From Flavobacterium endophyticum (GTDB lineage Bacteria > Bacteroidota > Bacteroidia > Flavobacteriales > Flavobacteriaceae): 64,000 nt of DNA. The stretch lies in NCBI RefSeq assembly GCF_003634455.1, contig NZ_RBLC01000002.1, positions 124,001 to 188,000 of the forward strand, given 5' to 3'. Shown piece by piece: positions 1 to 8,597 of the stretch; the first letter of the stretch is position 1, and each line of letters starts with the position of its first letter. The position numbers and the translations under genes were made by a program. Under the pieces are notes generated by a model. The model searched no databases. It was given only the letters and a program-made list of their open reading frames with translations, and was not told where the DNA came from.

Positions 1-2
1 GC

Positions 3-86
3 GAAAACCTCATCACCATTGCCAACAACACCAAAAAGATGTTCACTGTAGACCACGTCCATAACGGAGCGGGAACGCACCACTAG
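3..86 (+). CDS. C-terminal fragment of an upstream gene (possibly MbnP-like)
   Basis: Only the last 27 residues are in the window, ending GAGTHH before a TAG stop. The fragment reads as a plausible protein end (ENLITIANNTKKMF, then VDHVHNG). The two genes that follow, a di-heme peroxidase and an outer-membrane transporter-like protein, often sit beside MbnP-type copper/Trp-binding proteins in Flavobacteria. An MbnP-like identity is therefore inferred from context and is not shown by the fragment itself. Confidence 0.5.
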   Translation, partial: ENLITIANNTKKMFTVDHVHNGAGTHH

Positions 87-105
87 ACAAAAACAGAATG
101 CTTTT

Positions 106-145
106 AAAGGAATCAGCCTAGATGATTTTAGGCTGGCTGTCCTTT
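106..145 (+). terminator. Hairpin after the partial first gene
   Basis: CAGCCTA (114-120) pairs perfectly with TAGGCTG (129-135), and an outer AAAGG/CCTTT arm extends the stem. There is no long T tract, so termination is possible but weak. A second small hairpin, CCGGAA/TTCCGG, lies at 158-173 just before the next start. Confidence 0.35.
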
Positions 146-189
146 AGCATGCACAATCCGGAAAACCTTCCGGCCCTAAAACTTTACTA

Positions 190-1233
190 ATGAAAAAAAT
201 AGTATATTTTCTCAGTATCCTATCGGTACTCTCGTGCCAAGATGATAACGGCGAATACATCGAGATCGACCAGCCCTTAGATTTTATCATTCCGGCTAAT
301 TTTCCAGAACCCGTACAAGACATCAGCTACAATGCTCCGACCCAAAAGGGATTCGAGCTCGGCAGGAAGCTTTTTTACGACGGCAGGCTGTCTAGAGACG
401 GAACTGTTTCCTGCTCCTTCTGCCACGAACAGGCTTCTGCGTTTACACACCACGGACATGATTTCAGCCACGGCGTCGACAACCTCGAAGGACTCCGCAA
501 TGCGCCTGCCGTGCAGAACATGGCGTTCCAAGGCGAATACTTTTATGACGGCGCTTCCAGCAGCCTAGAGATGCTCTCCATTGTGCCGATACACAATCCA
601 GTAGAAATGGACGAGAACCTCGAAAGCATCGTGCTCAAGCTCAAGCAAGACCCAGTGTATGTAAAGCTCTTTAGCCAAGCCTTTGCCAACAAAGAAGTCA
701 GCTCCGGCAACATGCTCAAGGCATTAGGCCAGTTTATGACCATGATGGTCTCTGCCAATTCGCGCTACGACAAATACGTCCGCAACGAAGCTGGCGGCAC
801 GCTCAGTACCCAAGAACTGCAAGGACGCGCGCTCTTTCAGACGAACTGTGCCACCTGCCATGCGACCGACCTTTTCACCGATAACAAGTTCCGCAACAAC
901 GGCCTGCCGCCGAATCCCAACCTGAACGACCTCGGCAGGGAAACAGTCACCGGATTTGCTTATGACCGCTACAAGTTTAAAGTACCCAGCCTAAGAAACG
1001 TGGCACTGACTGCGCCTTATATGCACGATGGCCGTTTCGGCTCCCTACAGTCGGTATTGAATTTTTACGCCTCGGGAGTACAGAACACGCAGAATCTCGA
1101 CCCTTTGCTGCAACAGCATCCTACGCTCGGAATTCCTTTGAACCAGCAGGAAAAAGAAGCCATCATTGCTTTCTTGAAGACGTTGACCGACGAAGAATTC
1201 GTCAGCAATCCCCTATTCTACTTTCGAACCTAA
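190..1233 (+). CDS. Di-heme cytochrome c peroxidase, MauG/MbnH-like lipoprotein
   Basis: This is a 347-residue exported protein with a lipobox (LSVLSC, Cys16), so it should be anchored in the envelope. Two c-type haem motifs are visible: CSFCH (75-79) and CATCH (220-224). PYMHDG (Met278) follows in the position of the distal haem ligand region. This two-haem layout is that of the bacterial cytochrome c peroxidase/MauG family, which reduces H2O2 or oxidises protein side chains. Only 37 bp separate it from the next gene, so the two are probably cotranscribed. Its neighbours suggest the MbnH-type branch rather than a classical detoxifying peroxidase, but the substrate cannot be read from sequence. 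Confidence 0.9.
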   Translation: MKKIVYFLSILSVLSCQDDNGEYIEIDQPLDFIIPANFPEPVQDISYNAPTQKGFELGRKLFYDGRLSRDGTVSCSFCHEQASAFTHHGHDFSHGVDNLEGLRNAPAVQNMAFQGEYFYDGASSSLEMLSIVPIHNPVEMDENLESIVLKLKQDPVYVKLFSQAFANKEVSSGNMLKALGQFMTMMVSANSRYDKYVRNEAGGTLSTQELQGRALFQTNCATCHATDLFTDNKFRNNGLPPNPNLNDLGRETVTGFAYDRYKFKVPSLRNVALTAPYMHDGRFGSLQSVLNFYASGVQNTQNLDPLLQQHPTLGIPLNQQEKEAIIAFLKTLTDEEFVSNPLFYFRT

Positions 1234-1270
1234 AAACCCGAAAGCCTTTTTTAATTCATAAGACAAACAG

Positions 1271-2230
1271 ATGAAAAAAATAATTCTTACGCTCGCAATC
1301 TCAATCCTTGCCCTGAATGCAGCCCAGGCTCGTACCGAAAAAGATTCGATTGACAATCCGTTCCGCAGATACGTCGCCCTGCTGGAAGAAGACTGCGATG
1401 CCTGCGGCTGTTCGGCCAATGGCGGAAGCATGGGATTCAGTTCTATGCTCAACAGCAATTTCGTCGGCATACGCTACATCCACCAAAGCTACAAGAGTCG
1501 CGACGGCGTCTTTAACAACTCTCCGTGGATCGACGAGAATTTCAATACCGCACAGCTCTGGGCCCGAGTGCCTATTACAGAGCGGATTGAAGTCATGGCC
1601 TTAGTCCCGTACCATTTCAACAACCGCGAAAAAGCCACCGGAAAAGAAAACATCGACGGACTGGGCGACATTACCCTGATGGGCTTCTATACCCTTTTCG
1701 GAACCAAGAGCGACAGCGCTACGGTGTTCCATAAATTCCAGCTCGGTGCCGGAGTAAAAGCCCCTACGGGAAAATACGACAGCGCCAATAACGGCAGTAT
1801 TAATCCGAGCTTCCAGCTGGGTACTGGCAGCTGGGACTATACGCTCGCCTCAGAATATACGGTCAAAAAGAACAACCTCGGACTAAACGCCACGGTCAAC
1901 TATGTTTTCAAGACAGAGAATGAAAAGAACTACCAGTTTGGCAACCAGTTCAATTATGCCGCGACCCTGTTCTACAGCACAAAGATTGACAATCTGGACA
2001 TCGTGCCCCAATTAGGACTGGCAGGAGAAAAATACGACGAGAACAAAGACCACGGCGAAGACGTGCCACTGACCGCCGGAGACATCCTCTTCGGAAAGAT
2101 GGGCGTCGAGCTAGGACTCCAGAAATTCTCTCTCGGCCTAAGCACCATGCTGCCCATCAACCAAAACCTTACCGGCGGAAGAGTCGAAGCCAACTACAGA
2201 TGGTCGCTCAACCTCAACTATTCGCTCTAA
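1271..2230 (+). CDS. Secreted outer-membrane transporter-like beta-barrel protein
   Basis: The 319-residue protein starts with a signal peptide (cleavage near NAAQA, residues 16-20). A short cysteine cluster DCDACGC (Cys42, 45, 47) follows the mature N terminus. The rest is alternating amphipathic strands ending in NLNYSL, typical of an outer-membrane barrel. It follows the di-heme peroxidase in the same direction and probably belongs to the same metal or redox handling cluster. The CDACGC motif could bind a metal or cofactor, but this is inference. The family is commonly annotated simply as transporter; no substrate can be given. Confidence 0.7.
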   Translation: MKKIILTLAISILALNAAQARTEKDSIDNPFRRYVALLEEDCDACGCSANGGSMGFSSMLNSNFVGIRYIHQSYKSRDGVFNNSPWIDENFNTAQLWARVPITERIEVMALVPYHFNNREKATGKENIDGLGDITLMGFYTLFGTKSDSATVFHKFQLGAGVKAPTGKYDSANNGSINPSFQLGTGSWDYTLASEYTVKKNNLGLNATVNYVFKTENEKNYQFGNQFNYAATLFYSTKIDNLDIVPQLGLAGEKYDENKDHGEDVPLTAGDILFGKMGVELGLQKFSLGLSTMLPINQNLTGGRVEANYRWSLNLNYSL

Positions 2231-2240
2231 GAAGAACTGT

Positions 2241-2291
2241 CCCGTCTAGCTGTCGACGCTATTCTGTCGACAGCTATGCACGGGCTTTTTA
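2241..2291 (+). terminator. Strong intrinsic terminator with long stem
   Basis: TAGCTGTCGAC (2247-2257) pairs perfectly with GTCGACAGCTA (2266-2276) around an 8-nt loop. Outer arms CCCGT (2241-2245) and ACGGG (2280-2284) extend the stem, and CTTTTTATTTTT follows. It ends the peroxidase/barrel operon. Confidence 0.85.
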
Positions 2292-2389
2292 TTTTTGATT
2301 TTAGATTTTTGATTTTAGATTTTTCCCTTCCAACTTCCAACTTTCGACTATCAACTTTCAACTATCAACTTTCAACTATCAACTTTCAA
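2292..2389. repeat. Two adjacent 14-bp tandem repeats
   Basis: TTTTTGATTTTAGA occurs twice (2292-2305, 2306-2319). CTATCAACTTTCAA occurs three times (2348-2361, 2362-2375, 2376-2389), preceded by decayed copies. Both unrelated units have the same 14-bp period. No open frame uses them; they resemble intergenic repeats common in Flavobacterium. Confidence 0.85.
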
Positions 2390-2437
2390 CTCTCCCCTAT
2401 CCACTACAAAAATAATTTTCCAACCATTTCATAAGTG

Positions 2438-2459
2438 AATGAATATTCATTTATATTTG
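2438..2459 (+). promoter_or_regulatory. TetR operator palindrome abutting a -7 box
   Basis: AATGAATATTCATT (2438-2451) is a perfect 14-bp palindrome. It touches the Bacteroidota -7 box TATATTTG (2452-2459), which lies only 4 bp before the ATG of the TetR gene. The mRNA should therefore be nearly leaderless, and a repressor bound to the palindrome would block the promoter. Autoregulation is inferred. Confidence 0.65.
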
Positions 2460-2463
2460 CACC

Positions 2464-3054
2464 ATGAGAATCAGGGACGAGGAAAAGACAAAGCTAGTCA
2501 AGGAAAAAGCAATCGAACTTATCGTTACGCATGGTCTTGAAGGCTTTAGTATGAACAAGTTAGCCAAAGCCTGCAGCATATCCGTAGCTACGCTGTACAT
2601 CTATTACAAAGACCGCGACGACCTCATCATCACGATTGCAGTTGAAGAAGGAAACAAAATGGGTACTGCCATGATTGCCGATTTTGACCCCGAAATGTCT
2701 TTAGAAGAAGGCTTGCGGAAACAATGGGAAAACCGCTGTAACTATTCCATCAACAATCCGATGATGTCGCTCTTTTTCGACCAGCTCCGCAGCTCTTCCT
2801 ACCAGCAAGAATTCCTGGCTTCCTTCCTGAAGGAATTCAAGACCGTAGTAGGCAAGTTCATGCACAACATCATCCAAAGAGGAGAAATCGACAAAATGCC
2901 TTTTGAAGTCTATTGGTCCATCGCCTTTGCCCCGCTGTATAACCTTATCCGTTTCCACAACGAAGGAAAAAGCATGGGCGGCAGGCCTTTCAAGCTCACC
3001 GATGAAATTTTGTGGCAGACGTTTGATCTCGCATTAAAAGCCCTTAAAAAATAA
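2464..3054 (+). CDS. TetR/AcrR family transcriptional repressor
   Basis: This 196-residue protein has an N-terminal TetR helix-turn-helix (about residues 10-55, with SMNKLAKACSISVATLYIYY carrying the recognition helix). A variable helical ligand-binding domain follows. It sits 48 bp upstream of an MFS exporter in the same direction, and a perfect palindrome overlaps its promoter region. The likely role is to repress itself and the exporter until an effector binds. The ligand is unknown. Confidence 0.9.
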   Translation: MRIRDEEKTKLVKEKAIELIVTHGLEGFSMNKLAKACSISVATLYIYYKDRDDLIITIAVEEGNKMGTAMIADFDPEMSLEEGLRKQWENRCNYSINNPMMSLFFDQLRSSSYQQEFLASFLKEFKTVVGKFMHNIIQRGEIDKMPFEVYWSIAFAPLYNLIRFHNEGKSMGGRPFKLTDEILWQTFDLALKALKK

Positions 3055-3102
3055 TACCGTTACCCGCCAAGAATCCATTACTAATCATCAATTCATCAAA
3101 AA

Positions 3103-4377
3103 ATGAACGAAAAACAATCCATGCCCTTTACAGGCTATCAAAAATTTGTAATCTTTATACTGGCCATAACGCAGTTTACGGTCATACTCGATTTTATGGT
3201 CATGTCGCCCCTAGGCGATATGCTGATGAAATCCCTAGACCTAAAACCGTCTGCCTTTGGTGTTGCCGTATCGGCCTATGCCTTTAGCGCCGGACTCTCC
3301 GGACTGCTGACTGCTGGTTTTGCCGATAAGTTTGACCGAAAAAAGCTGCTGCTTTTCTTCTACATCGGATTTATAGGAGGTACTATCTTTTGCGGCCTTG
3401 CAGAAAGCTATGCCGTATTGGTAGCCGCCCGTATCATTACCGGACTCTTCGGTGGCGTTATCGGCTCTATTTCTATGGCCATCATCACCGACCTGTTTGC
3501 CCTGCAGCAGCGCGGCCGCGTCATGGGATTCATCCAGATGGGCTTTGGCGCAAGCCAGGTTCTAGGCGTGCCTATCGGTATCTATATCGCAACGCTCTGG
3601 AAATGGGAAGCTCCGTTTTGGATGGTAGCCATCCTTAGCATATTTATTGCTATTGCCATAGCCATTTACCTGAAACCGCTTACAGCACATCTTGCGCTGC
3701 AGCATGACAGGTCTGCCTTCGCCCACTTGTGGCATACCGTTTCCAAGCGCGACTACCGTATCGCCTTTACGGCTACTGCCCTGCTTTCAATCGGAGGCTT
3801 TATGATGATGCCTTTCGGAAGTGCCTTTGCCGTCAACAACCTCGGCGTGAATTACAACCAGCTGACCATGCTCCTTATGGTTTCCGGCGTCAGCTCTCTG
3901 GTCGTGATGCCGATAATCGGAAAGCTGAGCGACAAGATCAACAAGTTTACCATATTCGCGGCAGCTTCTGTCTGGATGATGATTATCTGCGTGGTCTATA
4001 CCAACCTAGGCGTCACGCCGCTGCTTATCGTCATGGCCTTGAATATCATGATGATGATCGGGATCATGAGCCGTATGATTCCCTCATCGGCATTGACCAG
4101 CGCCGTACCCGAAATGTCAGACCGTGGTGCGTTTATGAGCATCAACTCTTCCTTGCAGCAGATTGCAGGCGGTATTGCCGCAGCAGTCGCAGGGATGATT
4201 GTTACGCAGAAAAGTAAAGGCAGTCCGCTAGAGCATTACAATACTGTAGGTTATGTGATTGTCGTCATTTCGATCATCAGTATCATCTTGATGTGGCGTG
4301 TCTACAAGCTGACCATCAAAAAGCCGCATTATAGCAAAGTAGAGCCTGCTGCTGCAGAAATGAATGAGATGCTGTAA
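3103..4377 (+). CDS. MFS drug/metabolite exporter
   Basis: A 424-residue inner-membrane protein with about 12 hydrophobic segments and the major facilitator motif A, GFADKFDRKK (72-81), in the loop after the second segment. The second half has a related PIIGKLSDK loop. The size and motif fit proton-coupled drug:H+ antiporters of the AraJ/CmlA type. It lies directly behind a TetR repressor, the usual arrangement for an inducible efflux pump. The exported compound cannot be deduced. Confidence 0.9.
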   Translation: MNEKQSMPFTGYQKFVIFILAITQFTVILDFMVMSPLGDMLMKSLDLKPSAFGVAVSAYAFSAGLSGLLTAGFADKFDRKKLLLFFYIGFIGGTIFCGLAESYAVLVAARIITGLFGGVIGSISMAIITDLFALQQRGRVMGFIQMGFGASQVLGVPIGIYIATLWKWEAPFWMVAILSIFIAIAIAIYLKPLTAHLALQHDRSAFAHLWHTVSKRDYRIAFTATALLSIGGFMMMPFGSAFAVNNLGVNYNQLTMLLMVSGVSSLVVMPIIGKLSDKINKFTIFAAASVWMMIICVVYTNLGVTPLLIVMALNIMMMIGIMSRMIPSSALTSAVPEMSDRGAFMSINSSLQQIAGGIAAAVAGMIVTQKSKGSPLEHYNTVGYVIVVISIISIILMWRVYKLTIKKPHYSKVEPAAAEMNEML

Positions 4378-4402
4378 AGCGATATTCTAAATAATAAACT
4401 AA

Positions 4403-4440
4403 AAAAGCGAAAAGATAGTAGTTATCTTTTCGCTTTTCTT
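4403..4440. terminator. Bidirectional intrinsic terminator
   Basis: A perfect 15-bp stem (4403-4417 with 4423-4437) surrounds the loop GTAGT. A/T tracts lie on both sides, so it can stop both the MFS transcript and the convergent aconitase transcript. Confidence 0.9.
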
Positions 4441-4457
4441 TTTCTCAAAACAGTGCA

Positions 4458-7235
4458 TTATGATTTCTGCAAGAACTGGCGCAGTACATACTGCAAGATG
4501 CCTTCGTTCCTGTAATATTCGATTTCGATCTTAGAGTCCAATCGGGCAATAGCCTTAAACTGTATCTTCTCGCCGTTTTTTCGCAGCGCCGTAACATCTA
4601 CCTCTTTTAAAGGCTTGATATCTTCCGCGATGCCCGTTATCGTAAACTGCTCGCTGCCAGTGAGTCCGAGGCTTTCTGCATTCTCTCCGTCCTTATACTG
4701 CAAAGGCAGCACGCCCATTCCCACTAAATTGCTTCTGTGGATTCTTTCATAGCTTTCGGCCAATACGGCTTTTACACCCAACAAGAACGTTCCTTTTGCT
4801 GCCCAGTCTCTCGAAGAACCGCTGCCGTATTCTTTTCCAGCCAATATCACCAAAGGTATCTTAGCTTCTCTATACTTCACCGAAGCATCGTATACGCTCA
4901 TTTCTTCGCCCGTCGGCAAATATTTGGTATAGCCGCCTTCGTGATCTGCCAGCCTGTTTTTGATACGCACGTTGGCAAAAGTACCTCGAATCATTACTTC
5001 ATCATGCCCACGGCGGGAACCATAGGAGTTAAAATCGGCTTTTTCAACCCCTCGACTCAGCAGGTACTTTCCTGCTGCAGACAGTTCGCCATACGAACCC
5101 GCAGGCGAAATATGGTCGGTCGTGATACTGTCGCCTAAAGACAGCAGCACGTTGGCATTCTCAATATCTCTTAAAGGCTGCGGATGCTCTGGCAGGTTCT
5201 TAAAGAAAGGAGCCTCTTTTATATAGGTCGACTGCTCGTCCCACACATATATTTTCTCATTAGGAACTTCCAGATTCTGCCATATCGCGTTTCCTTCAAA
5301 AATAGTCCCGTAGCTGTTGGCAAACTGTTTCGGAGAAAGTACCGAGCTCATGATCGTATTGATCTCGTCATCGCTAGGCCAGATATCTTTTAAATAAACT
5401 GGCTGCTGGTTCGGGTCATAGCTGATCGGCTCGTTCAATAAGTCGATATCGACACGTCCCGCTATCGCATACGCAACGACCAGCATCGGCGACATCAGGA
5501 AGTTCATTTTAATCTGCGGATGTATCCTCGCCTCAAAATTCCGGTTCCCGGAAAGCACCGAAGCCATGACCAAATCATGTTGGTCAATCGCCTTGGCAAT
5601 ATGCGCTGGAAGTGGTCCCGAGTTTCCGATACACGAAGTACAGCCGTATCCTACGATATGGAATTTCATAGACTGCAGGTCGTCCAATAAATCAGCCTTG
5701 ATCAAATAATCAGTCACGACCTTAGAACCAGGCGCTAAAGAAGTCTTTACCCAAGGCTTCACATTCAGTCCGTGCTCTCTTGCCTTGCGCGCTACCAGCC
5801 CTGCACCGATCATCACATACGGATTGGATGTATTCGTGCAAGAGGTTATCGCCGCTATAACGACCGCTCCGTCTGAAAGCATAAACTGCTCCTGCCCGAC
5901 GGTGACGGTAACGATTTTCATCCCGTCTTCAATTTTCCCTTCAATTTTTGTATCCGGTACCATCGTCGTCTCAGTCTTCATAGGCAGCGAGCTTCCTCCT
6001 TCCGCAAACCAGCGCGTCAGCTGTTCTTGCGGCTTGATGTATTTGCGTCCGAAAGACTGGTGCAAGACATCGGCAAAGGTGGCCGGAAAGTTTTTGAGCA
6101 GTATCTTATCTTGAGGCCTTTTCGGACCTGAAACTGTCGGTTCTATCGTTGAAAGATTTAATTCTAAAATATGCGTATAGGTAATCGACTCGTTGCCCGT
6201 ACGCCATAACAAGTTGGCTTTGCAGTAATCTTCAACCAGCTTTACCTGTTCTTCAGAACGGTTTGTCATGCGCATGTATTCCAGCGTCTTGTCGTCTATA
6301 GGGAAATAGGTAACCGTACAGCCAAATTCAGGCGACATATTGCCTATGGTTGCCCTGTCGGGAACTGAAAGATTGTCCAATCCCGGACCGAAAACTTCTA
6401 CAAACTTTCCTACGACGCCGTACTTACGCAGCAATTCAGCAATAGTCAATACCATATCTGTTGCCGTAGAGCCTAGCGGGATTTTTCCCGTCAGGCGCAA
6501 GCCTATTACTTCTGGCATGATAAAATAAATCGGCTGTCCTAAAATGGCGGCCTCCGCTTCTATTCCTCCGACACCCCAAGCAATAACACCTATTCCGTTG
6601 ACCATCGGCGTATGGCTGTCGGTTCCGACCAGCGTATCCGGAAAGATCTCGCCGTTGCGCTCAATGACTCCTTTTGACAGATATTCAAGATTTACTTGAT
6701 GGCAGATGCCCATGCCCGGAGGCACGACGCTGAAATTACTAAACGACTGCTGTGCCCATTTTAAGAATTGGTACCGTTCTTTGTTACGCTTGTATTCTTC
6801 ATCCATGTTGCGTTCATAGGAATATTCCGTGCCAAAATAATCGACCTGTACCGAATGGTCAATAACCAAATCTACAGGAATCAGAGGATTTATCTCGTCT
6901 GGATTTTTCCCTTTTCGCGCTATTTCTGCCCTAAGCGAAGCAATATCTACAACCGCGGGAACGCCTGTAAAATCCTGCATCAGCACGCGGGCTGGCTTAA
7001 AAGGAATGTCTTTATCAGAAGCTTCCGGCTTCCAATTGAGCAGGGTTTCTATGTTTTCGCGCGTTATCGCGAAGTCATCAAAATTACGTAGCGCGTTTTC
7101 AAGCAGTATTCTTATAGAAAATGGCATCTTTTCGATATTGTATCCCTGCTTCTCCATTTCCGGCAAGCTGTAGTACGTAAAAGTGCCATTTTTTGTAGTC
7201 AGTAGTTTTTTGATCTGATAAATGTCGTTTGTCAT
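4458..7235 (-). CDS. acnA: Aconitate hydratase AcnA
   Basis: The enzyme interconverts citrate and isocitrate in the cytosolic TCA cycle. The ATG giving MTNDIYQIKK was chosen because the longer frame starts only with TTG three codons earlier. The product is then 925 residues. The [4Fe-4S] ligands are Cys466 (in SCTNTSNP), Cys532 and Cys535 (in GYGCTSCIGNSG). Their spacing matches E. coli AcnA (435/501/504). The C-terminal swivel domain carries KEYGSGSSRDWAAKG. This is the AcnA/IRP type, which can double as an iron-responsive RNA binder in other bacteria; nothing here proves that. Confidence 0.97.
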   Translation of the reverse strand: MTNDIYQIKKLLTTKNGTFTYYSLPEMEKQGYNIEKMPFSIRILLENALRNFDDFAITRENIETLLNWKPEASDKDIPFKPARVLMQDFTGVPAVVDIASLRAEIARKGKNPDEINPLIPVDLVIDHSVQVDYFGTEYSYERNMDEEYKRNKERYQFLKWAQQSFSNFSVVPPGMGICHQVNLEYLSKGVIERNGEIFPDTLVGTDSHTPMVNGIGVIAWGVGGIEAEAAILGQPIYFIMPEVIGLRLTGKIPLGSTATDMVLTIAELLRKYGVVGKFVEVFGPGLDNLSVPDRATIGNMSPEFGCTVTYFPIDDKTLEYMRMTNRSEEQVKLVEDYCKANLLWRTGNESITYTHILELNLSTIEPTVSGPKRPQDKILLKNFPATFADVLHQSFGRKYIKPQEQLTRWFAEGGSSLPMKTETTMVPDTKIEGKIEDGMKIVTVTVGQEQFMLSDGAVVIAAITSCTNTSNPYVMIGAGLVARKAREHGLNVKPWVKTSLAPGSKVVTDYLIKADLLDDLQSMKFHIVGYGCTSCIGNSGPLPAHIAKAIDQHDLVMASVLSGNRNFEARIHPQIKMNFLMSPMLVVAYAIAGRVDIDLLNEPISYDPNQQPVYLKDIWPSDDEINTIMSSVLSPKQFANSYGTIFEGNAIWQNLEVPNEKIYVWDEQSTYIKEAPFFKNLPEHPQPLRDIENANVLLSLGDSITTDHISPAGSYGELSAAGKYLLSRGVEKADFNSYGSRRGHDEVMIRGTFANVRIKNRLADHEGGYTKYLPTGEEMSVYDASVKYREAKIPLVILAGKEYGSGSSRDWAAKGTFLLGVKAVLAESYERIHRSNLVGMGVLPLQYKDGENAESLGLTGSEQFTITGIAEDIKPLKEVDVTALRKNGEKIQFKAIARLDSKIEIEYYRNEGILQYVLRQFLQKS

Positions 7236-7279
7236 AGTCCGCAAGTATTAGTTGATAGCAATGACATAAAGGTAAGGGT

Positions 7280-7318
7280 TATCAGCGAAATAGCAATAGC
7301 TTGATATGTTGATTTTTA
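7280..7318. repeat. Left copy of a 39-bp imperfect direct repeat
   Basis: This copy matches 12679-12717 in the same orientation at about 33 of 39 positions without gaps. The core beginning CAATAGCTTGATAT (7294-7318) matches at 24 of 25. The two copies bracket the AT-rich block of unknown genes. Confidence 0.75.
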
Positions 7319-7386
7319 TGAGCCTTTACGCCTTTATATTTTCTACGGCAGTAGTATGACTCATTTGCTATAAACTTGGCATCAAA

Positions 7387-8277
7387 CTACTCTGTGTATT
7401 TATTAATTATAAGATCAGTAGCAACTTTCAAGTATTCATGATTTTCTGGATGATAACCAGGACCATTAAAAAATTCTACATCACCATTAGTCTTCTCATA
7501 CCAAATTCCCGGTTTTCTTTTGGAATAATGAATTCTTTTGGCTTCTAAAGGTTTCAGTTTTCTCAATTTAAACTGCTGTGGATCCATCGGAATTTTAGTG
7601 TTCACTATACCAAATGATTCCGAAGAACAATCGACAGCTTCGTAATGATCTCCTCTCCATTCCATACAGTCTTTTTCTTCTTGCTGTGACATCATAAATA
7701 TGCCTCCAATAATAAAAATTGCCAACACAAAATAGACAGACCATTTTTTTCTTATCAAAAAACCACTTGAATGATTATGCCCAAGATTATTATTGGAATC
7801 TATCAAATAGTTCGGCATAATAACATCATCTATTATTTCAATCGGTTCATTCTGAAGTTCAATATGCGCTTTCTTTTTTACTTTGGAATCTTCTGTCCTT
7901 TTTCCATCATTATAACTTCTTGAATACTTTGATAATGGTCTTTGCTTAAAATCAACTAAAATTGCTGCCATATCGGCTGCATCTATCTTAGCTAGGTCAG
8001 TTTCTCCCTTAAAAAAAGTTTCAATAGGCCTAAACTTGTCTTTGACTTTATTCAGCTTGTTACCTCCTAAAGCTGTCGGACTAAAATCAAATCCTAAGAA
8101 AATAGAGAAGCTCTTCAAGTCATTGATATCTGAATTATTCTTGAAAATCTCCCAACACAAATCTTTTAATTGTCCGCGAGATGGATTGATTAAAAAACTA
8201 GAATACATACCGTTTTTTTCTTCTTCATACTTTGCCTTTATGGCTTTTTTATACTCTTCTAAAATATCTTTTTTCAT
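7387..8277 (-). CDS. Unknown protein with one central-to-C-terminal membrane segment
   Basis: I do not recognise a named family. The chosen start gives MKKDILEEYKKAIKAKYEEE and 296 residues; an alternative ATG 15 codons upstream (8322) lies in the loop of a leader inverted repeat. The N-terminal half is soluble, charged and helical, with NPSRGQLKDLCWEIF. A single membrane span (WSVYFVLAIFIIGGIFMM) lies near residue 185. The remaining roughly 100 residues would lie across the membrane. The layout resembles a small transmembrane signalling protein with a cytoplasmic N-terminal domain, but that is only inference. The gene is AT-rich compared with acnA next to it. Confidence 0.75.
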   Translation of the reverse strand: MKKDILEEYKKAIKAKYEEEKNGMYSSFLINPSRGQLKDLCWEIFKNNSDINDLKSFSIFLGFDFSPTALGGNKLNKVKDKFRPIETFFKGETDLAKIDAADMAAILVDFKQRPLSKYSRSYNDGKRTEDSKVKKKAHIELQNEPIEIIDDVIMPNYLIDSNNNLGHNHSSGFLIRKKWSVYFVLAIFIIGGIFMMSQQEEKDCMEWRGDHYEAVDCSSESFGIVNTKIPMDPQQFKLRKLKPLEAKRIHYSKRKPGIWYEKTNGDVEFFNGPGYHPENHEYLKVATDLIINKYTE

Positions 8278-8289
8278 AAACTGAGGGGG

Positions 8290-8351
8290 ATTTATAAGGA
8301 ACTTTTGGGAGTCTTGTGGCATTGCGGGAATTACAGGAATTCCTTATAAAT
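8290..8351 (-). promoter_or_regulatory. Leader inverted repeat before the unknown membrane gene
   Basis: ATTTATAAGGAA (8290-8301) and TTCCTTATAAAT (8340-8351) are perfect 12-bp complements separated by 38 nt. On the minus-strand mRNA the hairpin ends 12 nt before the ATG at 8277 and holds an alternative in-frame ATG in its loop. It may control translation; no T tract follows, so it is not a clear terminator. Confidence 0.5.
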
Positions 8352-8413
8352 GCTAGGCAAAAAACAAACTTCCTTTGCTTCAGAATTAGTTCTTGTTCTA
8401 TTCGCGATAGAAA

Positions 8414-8421
8414 CAAATGTA
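8414..8421 (-). promoter_or_regulatory. -7 box for the unknown membrane gene
   Basis: The minus strand reads TACATTTG, matching TAnnTTTG. It would give a leader of about 130 nt that includes the inverted repeat at 8290-8351. No good -33 TTTG was found at the usual distance. Confidence 0.4.
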
Positions 8422-8597
8422 CAAAACTACTTCTGCAACAGTAATGCGGAAAACCGTAAAAATAATTATCCGGGAAGTATAATTCATTTTTATAGTTCAA
8501 GCTTACTGCACTTCCCATAACACTTTGGCCTGCCATAAAAACATTCAGAAAGATCTGGACAGGCAGGCCCATGTTTAATCCTTAATCTTATTTAAAA

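Noticed and set aside
3729..4217. 162-codon plus-strand frame inside the MFS gene
   Set aside because: Out-of-frame overlap, Arg/Asp/Tyr-rich, while the MFS frame has clear family motifs.
8249..8572. 107-codon minus-strand frame upstream of the unknown membrane gene
   Set aside because: It overlaps the start of a better gene and the leader repeat, has an odd Phe/Cys-rich composition and no recognisable domain.
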